From: Polysphondylium violaceum
Taxonomy: Eukaryota > Evosea > Eumycetozoa > Dictyosteliales > Dictyosteliaceae
Direction: 5' to 3'
Assembly: GCA_000277445.1 (NCBI GenBank)
Contig: AJWJ01000003.1
Coordinates: 62,001-126,000, forward strand
DNA: 64,000 bases
Numbering within the stretch: position 1 is the first letter of the stretch; every line of letters starts with the position of its first letter. The notes under the pieces are model-generated. The model saw nothing but the letters and a program-made list of their open reading frames with translations. It was not told the DNA's origin and searched no databases. This document shows positions 58,662-64,000 of this stretch, in pieces. Both the position numbers and the translations under genes were made by a program.

Positions 58662-59875
58662 TTTTTAATTTGTTGCGATAATATCTCTTACTATTACTTG
58701 GTTGTTTTGTATAATCTATAAAATCATTTCATAGGAAATTTTTTAAAAAAAAAAAAAAAAATCGGTGGTTAGATATTTATTCAATCTATTTTGGTCAGTG
58801 TGTGATGGTGTGGGGTGTAAATTGTACTGTTGTCACCTTATAAAAAATAAAAAGAGTGTGGTGTGATGTGATATAAATGGTAATCATGTCATTTTATCTT
58901 TACTTACAAATAAAATATGTTTTTTATATTACAAATTGGTTTAATAAATAAATAAATAAATAAATAAATAAATAGGGGTGGGGTGACAAGTTATTGTCTA
59001 GACAGTGTGAATGAGGGCGACTGATAGAAAGTAAGTGAATTACTCTACCAATGTATATCTAGATGAGTTGGTGTGTAAAAAAAAAAAAAGACAAAAAAAA
59101 ATTTTAGATATGATTCTCAATTTTTGCAGTTTTTTCAAAAAATAAAATACAAAAAAAAATTAGTAAAAAAAAAAAACATTAAAATAAAAATAAAAAAGTT
59201 TTAGATTTTTTTTCAAAATTTATTATAACGATCACAGATTGTGGATTGTTTTAAGAGCGACATTCGGCCACATGAGCACTTTGAGTGGGTGGTGAGGTGT
59301 GAAAACATCCGAAAAAAAACAATAATAGCAGCCACTTTCAACCTATTTTTTTGATGATGAGATATTTTTTTTGAGTAATGAGTTTTTTTTGTATTTTCAC
59401 ACACATATAGAGACAAAATACATTCCCTCAAAGTCTTTATATTTCAAATAATGTTATCTCCTTTAAACCATTTAATGGATGTGCCCCTATGACCATGAAT
59501 GGCAATATTAATCAATCAAGGTGTGGGGATGATTTTTTCATCCAACCACCTTTTAAACAATAACAAGAACATGATCGATCTTATTTTTAGTATTTTCATC
59601 TAATCAATGTTGTAAAAACCCTTTATTGATTTTTTCCCATTGATATCAGAGATTAGATGAAAATATTTTTTTACCATTGATATTATTGTAAATATCCCCC
59701 ACACCCAACCACCTTTTTTATTTTTAGATATTTCAAAAACCTTTATTTAGATGATCATCTGATTTTCAGTTTTTATTCTTTGTTGTTTTTACACTTTTTG
59801 GAGGTCCATTGATGTTATGATTTTAAAAAAAAAAAAAAAAAAAAGGTAAGCATTTTATTTGTATGAAAAGGAGAG
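58662..59875. promoter_or_regulatory. 1.2 kb upstream region of DD3-3
   Basis: Contains GT-rich boxes close to the gene (GTGTGTGATGGTGTGGGGTG near 58797-58817), of the type bound by G-box factors in Dictyostelium, a (AATA)n run at 58942-58974, a 15-bp perfect inverted repeat at 59591-59605 with 59651-59665, and two copies of CAACCACCTTTT near 59543 and 59706. No open frame is convincing. Confidence 0.5.
58942..58974. repeat. (AATA)n microsatellite
   Basis: Eight tandem AATA units in the DD3-3 upstream region. Confidence 0.85.
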
Positions 59876-60313
59876 TTATAAATCTAAAGTATTATAAAAA
59901 GTTCTGTTACCAGACGCAGCTCTTGTTTGACGTGAATAGGCCCATTCACCAGGACCAACAGTCGATCGTTGCATACTGAGTGCTCCAATGGTTGTAGATG
60001 TATGGCGTTTTGTAGGGTGATAGTAGGCACTAACTACACTGTCTCCTGTAAGATCAGATATCCAGACGGCTCCTGGATGAGGTTTAAGGATGACAGTTTT
60101 ATTTCTTTCAACATTTATAAGTAATCTAAGGGCTGCAAGAAAATCTATTTGCTTGAATAGTTGGAGAACCAAGTAAAAAAGTCCAGGTTGTGGATTATTT
60201 TGAGGTTGTTGAGGCTGTGGAGGTTGTTGAGATAAAAGTAGTTGGCCAAAATATTGTGGTATCCAAATTATACAAACACAAAGAAAAAACCCAAAAAAAA
60301 TATCTATCCACAT
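59876..60313 (-). CDS. small single-pass membrane protein, 145 aa
   Basis: A single exon of 145 residues. An N-terminal membrane segment (WIDIFFGFFLCVCIIWIPQYF) is followed by a short Gln/Pro-rich stretch (QQPPQPQQPQNNPQP), then a folded-looking part with NVERNKTVILKPHPGAVWISDLTGD, VVSAYYHPTKRHTSTT and GEWAYSRQTRAASG. I do not recognise the family. A diverged partial copy lies 268 bases upstream on the same strand (60581-60781), which supports this as a real gene. Confidence 0.7.
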   Translation of the reverse strand: MWIDIFFGFFLCVCIIWIPQYFGQLLLSQQPPQPQQPQNNPQPGLFYLVLQLFKQIDFLAALRLLINVERNKTVILKPHPGAVWISDLTGDSVVSAYYHPTKRHTSTTIGALSMQRSTVGPGEWAYSRQTRAASGNRTFYNTLDL

Positions 60314-60580
60314 TTGATAAATAACAACTAGTCTTTTGTAAAGAATAAGTAGTTTTTAGTAAAAAATTAGAATATAATATTAATAACCTAGAGTAAATAG
60401 GACAGAGTTTTTTTTTTATAATTTATTAATCAAAATTACCATTATTAGTAATATTTTAAATTAAAATTTTAATCCATTTTCTTTAATTTTTAGTCGTCCT
60501 CTACTAGATCAATTTGTCGAAATTAAAGAAAGAAAAATAAAGTTAAAAATTTAAAATTAAAATTTAAAATCAATTTAGTT

Positions 60581-60781
60581 TTATTGCCCCACGTAGTTTG
60601 TTTGACGGTAATATTCCCATTCATCAGGCGAGTAATCAAATAGTTGTAGATTCGTGCGAGTAGTAGTAGTAGTAGGGCGATAGTAGGATACTGTACTTAG
60701 TTATTGTTTCACAGCGTCCAAATAAGGTGAATTGATTACTGTTTTGTTTCTTCCAATAGCAAGATTTAAAAATCTAAACAT
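60581..60781 (-). pseudogene. partial tandem copy of the 145-aa membrane protein gene
   Basis: From an ATG at 60781 the frame reads MFRFLNLAIGRNKTVINSPY..., which aligns with ALRLLINVERNKTVILKPH of the neighbour. After an in-frame TAA at 60703-60701 the same frame continues VSYYRPTTTTTRT...PDEWEYYRQT, matching VSAYYHPTKRHTSTT...PGEWAYSRQT. The membrane segment and the Gln/Pro stretch are missing. One stop in an otherwise open frame of 67 codons suggests a young pseudogene, though a very short 26-residue product is possible. Confidence 0.6.
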
Positions 60782-60987
60782 TTTGATTGGAAACTAGTGA
60801 GTAATAATAAAAAAAATAAAAAGGATAATAAAATTATTGTGTCAAGTGGTACTTATTTTATTGAAATAATAATCGGAGAACAAATAGGATAGAGTTTCTT
60901 TTTCTTTTTTTTTTTTTTTTATTATCTGAATTTTTTTTTATCTTTTTTTTTTTAATAATCAAAAATTACCCTTATATTAAGTAAGTC

Positions 60988-63671
60988 TTAAAATTCATAT
61001 TCACTGTCAACATCAGACCATGGGAATTTATCACGTAAAGATTTTGAGAAAATTTTTTCAACTGGTACACCAACCTTTTTACACCAAGCGACAGTGATAC
61101 GAGGATCAAGATAATTAATTTTACTGGTACCAAGAGCGACAGTTTTCAATTCATCTTTTCCAGTTTTTTGAATTTCTAATTTCTTGATTTGTTCTTCATA
61201 TTTTTCAATCTTTTTCTTGAGTTTATCGTCGCCGTCTGGAATGGAACGAGAACGATTAAAAGAGGCTTTGACATCATCAGAGACATCCTTGTCTTTGGTG
61301 TCTTTGTCCTTCTTTTCAATGGCGGTGGCAATGAGTTTTTTTAATCTTTCCTCTTCACGTTCCTTGATGTCTTTTTGTTTAGAGTTGGGGGTCTTTCCCA
61401 ATTTGATACGGCAGAGGTCCTTCAAGTCATTGAGCTCAAGAATTCGGTCATCAATCTTACCGAGCACTTCAGCAAGATTTTTAGGTGGAGCTTTTTGATG
61501 GTTACAAAGAATGGCAACCTCACGATTGCATCTGTTGTAAAAGAGAATCTTTTCTTCAACAGTTTCGTATTCGTCGGTCATTTTGGCCAATTCATTTTGG
61601 AGGGTGATCGAAGCGTTATAGGTACGGAAAACTTTGGCTGACAAACCAGTCATTTGTTTTTTGAGATGATTGTTGAGTTGAGTGACAGTGAGATCGTCAA
61701 AGAGGGCTTCACCTTTCTTTTTACCTTTGGCAATTTCAGTGAGGGCCTTGTAGGCACCGGGATTGATTTCAACGGTATTGAAATATCTCATGGAATCCTT
61801 ACCCAAAAAGTCGAGTGTGATGGTTTGTTTCTTAGAATCAAATTTAATGTGTTCAATACGAAGTGAACAGCAACCGACAGTATCGGCTTGATCTTCACCC
61901 TTTTCATTACCAACACGAAGTGCTAAAAAGTCTATTAAATACAAGGCGACACCAAGTTGTTTTGTATGGTTGTCGTCAGAGGTCCAATTGGCCTTGTAGG
62001 CTTTTCTGATCTTTCCAATAGTGTTTTTAAGCTCTCGAGCAGTTTCAAACTTTTTACGATCGGCAATACCCTTGATCTTGGAGCTGGGAGCCAACCAAAC
62101 ATACTTGAATCCACCATTGACAGATTCTCTCCAAAAAGCCAACCAAGTGACCTTGTTGTTGTGGATGACCTCTTTCCAATCGTGACCTGGAATAGGTGAG
62201 GGTGGTACCTCCTCGTCTTCACCAATGTTGATGGTTACATCACTTGGATAGATACGAGATTTCATTTTACCAGTCTTTGGATGAGCACCTCTTCCCAAAA
62301 ACAAACCGGGAGGTTCAATATTATAATTGCCCACCTTTTGTTTATGACCGTCCACCATGGCGAAACCATATTTGTCTTGAATGACCTTTTTCTCTTTGGT
62401 TTCTTTGTCCTTTTCCTCTTTGGTACGAGATTTTCTAACTTCTTTTTTATTCTTGAGATATTCATTGATATGCGAGAAATCACATTTCTCTAGAGTCTTG
62501 ACAATCTTTTTTTGATTCTTGTCTAATACACCTAAAAACTCTTCAAAGAAATTCTTTCTAAAATCAGCCTTTTTGACATGATCGGTTTCCAAATATTGAG
62601 CGTAAAAAGTGGCAACCTCTTCTTGTTCTGGGTTGAGTGCCAATGGTTTACCGTCATATAAAAACTTGATGCCGTGAGGTTGATAGGCGGGTGGGAAAAT
62701 GGGACCATGATGAGAGAGTGTCTTCCATTTGATTGAATCATCACCTTCTTCTTCTTCCCACCATCTGTATTCCTCCTCTTCTTCTTCCTCGCCCTTCTTT
62801 TTCTTCTTTTCAGTTTTAACTTCTTTTTTCACGGTTGTAGTTTTGGTGGTAGTTGTTTTAGTACTGGTACCTTTGGCAGCGGTGGTGGTAGTGGTGGTTG
62901 TCTTTTTAGTAGCTGCTGCTTTCTTTGTAACTTTGGTTACTGGTTTCTTTGGTTTATCTGAATCTGAACTGCTGTCTGAATCTGATGAACTACTATCTGA
63001 GCTGCTGTCAGAGTCTGAATCTGAACTGCTATCTGAATCTGATGAACTACTATCTGAATCTGATGAACTGTCTACCTTTTTCTTTGCTGCTAGTTTCTTT
63101 TTAGCTGGTGAAGGGGCTGGTTTTTTTGGTGCAGCTTTACTAACGCTTGGGGCTGGTCTCTTTTTATTTGGTTTTTCATCTTCTGAGGAATCATCTTCGC
63201 TTGATGACTCTTCGCTACTGCTATCTGATGAAGAATCACTGCTATCTGAATCTTCACTACTGGATTCTTGTTTCTTTACAGCAGGTTTTCTAGTTGGTGG
63301 GGTTGGTGTAGAGGTGCTTTCTTTTTTAACTATTGGTGATGCCTTTTTAGGGGTGGTACTAGTAGGTGAACTAGTTGGTGGTAATCCTGGTTCTGATTTT
63401 ACTGTAGTAGTTGTAGTTGTTGTAGATGATACATTCATTGAAGCTGTAGTCATAGTAACATCTTTATTACCGTTACCATTACTACTGTTTCCATTTTCAG
63501 ATTTTAATTTCTTATTTGAACTATTATTTTCTTCTAAACCTAATTCTCTTTTACCATTTGTGATTGGTAAATCCTATAATAACAACGTTTACAAGATATT
63601 AGTATATTAAATCGATACACTAGCAATATGCTATTTAATATACAAATACTAACTGTACTATCTATTTCCAT
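60988..63671 (-). CDS. top1: DNA topoisomerase I (type IB)
   Basis: An 18-nt first exon (63671-63654, MEIDST) joins in phase to 63573-60988, giving 867 residues. The N-terminal third is disordered with Ser/Asp runs and Lys/Pro-rich nuclear-type stretches. The core then matches eukaryotic Top1: [69 protein letters not shown] and [11 protein letters not shown] linker of charged helices leads to the C-terminal motif [20 protein letters not shown], in which Tyr827 is the catalytic nucleophile. The enzyme relaxes supercoils in the nucleus by nicking and rejoining one strand. The long exon alone would also be open back to another ATG at 63453, so the short first exon is inferred. Confidence 0.96.
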
Positions 63672-63946
63672 TGTTATTTAAGTATAAATAATAGTAGTAG
63701 TACTATATCTATCTATCTATCTATAATAATACTGCAATGGTAATCTGGGAAAACAAATACAAAATGTAATTATATAAATATAATAATAAAAAAATAAAAC
63801 ACAATCTACTCTAGTGGTGTATTATACTACTAGTCGTAGAAATAAATATAAATAGATAGATGCACTTGTGCGCTTTGTAGTATCTCAACAAAAAAAGGGA
63901 AAAAAAAACGATGACTTTTTCTATTACGCAGAAATTTTTAATTTAG

Positions 63947-63978
<32 letters not shown>

Positions 63979-64000
63979 AACGGCAAAAATAATTATTTTT
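63672..64000. promoter_or_regulatory. upstream region of top1
   Basis: A/T-rich, with a (ATCT)n run near 63705-63723 and a long poly-A tract at about 63947-63976. No further feature is visible before the window ends. Confidence 0.5.

Noticed and set aside
62729-63610. Long plus-strand open frame opposite the top1 N terminus
   Set aside because: It is the mirror of the Ser/Asp and Thr/Lys repeats of top1; it translates to Ser/Leu/Val runs with no protein-like pattern.

Overview
The window looks like nuclear chromosomal DNA of a dictyostelid social amoeba. The signs are very A+T-rich intergenic DNA with long A/T tracts, short A+T-rich GT-AG introns, runs of Asn, Gln and Ser in proteins, and families typical of the group: FNIP repeats, a hybrid histidine kinase, a MyoJ-type myosin, a DD3-3 protein and a CYRI/FAM49 protein. 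The species cannot be named from sequence alone. Exon limits below were set by reading splice sites and checking that codon phase is kept.

Left third (1-23 kb): a small unknown protein; a hybrid histidine kinase with three receiver-like domains (1.5-5.7 kb); a 2.3 kb gene-poor gap; a RAD54B-type SNF2 translocase sharing a divergent promoter with a SARAF-like membrane protein; a PNRC-like decapping activator (13.8-14.6 kb), followed by a row of related stem-loops; an Asn-rich unknown; CYRI (five exons); a membrane protein with a J-like domain lacking HPD; an LYR-motif protein; and NDUFA9 of complex I.

Middle (23-42 kb): myosin J with motor, IQ motifs, coiled coil and DIL tail; a four EF-hand protein whose upstream DNA holds a perfect 27-bp inverted repeat; a 1334-residue FNIP-repeat protein that looks like two such proteins joined; a secreted, probably GPI-anchored protein; an Asn-rich protein with a winged-helix-like region; and an APMAP/strictosidine synthase-like membrane protein.

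Right third (42-64 kb): SmD3; the Ctf18 clamp-loader subunit; an unknown protein with five copies of a 30-residue motif; a 1783-residue CCCH-DEAH helicase-RBR ubiquitin ligase; a tRNA-Thr(AGU); two tiny paralogous genes that each begin with a 10-nt exon; the DD3-3 protein; a small membrane protein with a broken tandem copy; and DNA topoisomerase I.

Most genes are unrelated housekeeping or signalling genes, and no operon-like logic is expected. Recurring themes are DNA metabolism (RAD54B, Ctf18, Top1), RNA metabolism (SmD3, PNRC-like, DEAH-RBR), actin-based motility and transport (CYRI, MyoJ) and mitochondria (LYR protein, NDUFA9). The least explained parts are the stem-loop row at 14.7-15.0 kb, the 27-bp inverted-repeat unit at 30.15-30.47 kb, the micro-exon gene pair at 55-56 kb and the five-repeat protein at 46-47 kb.
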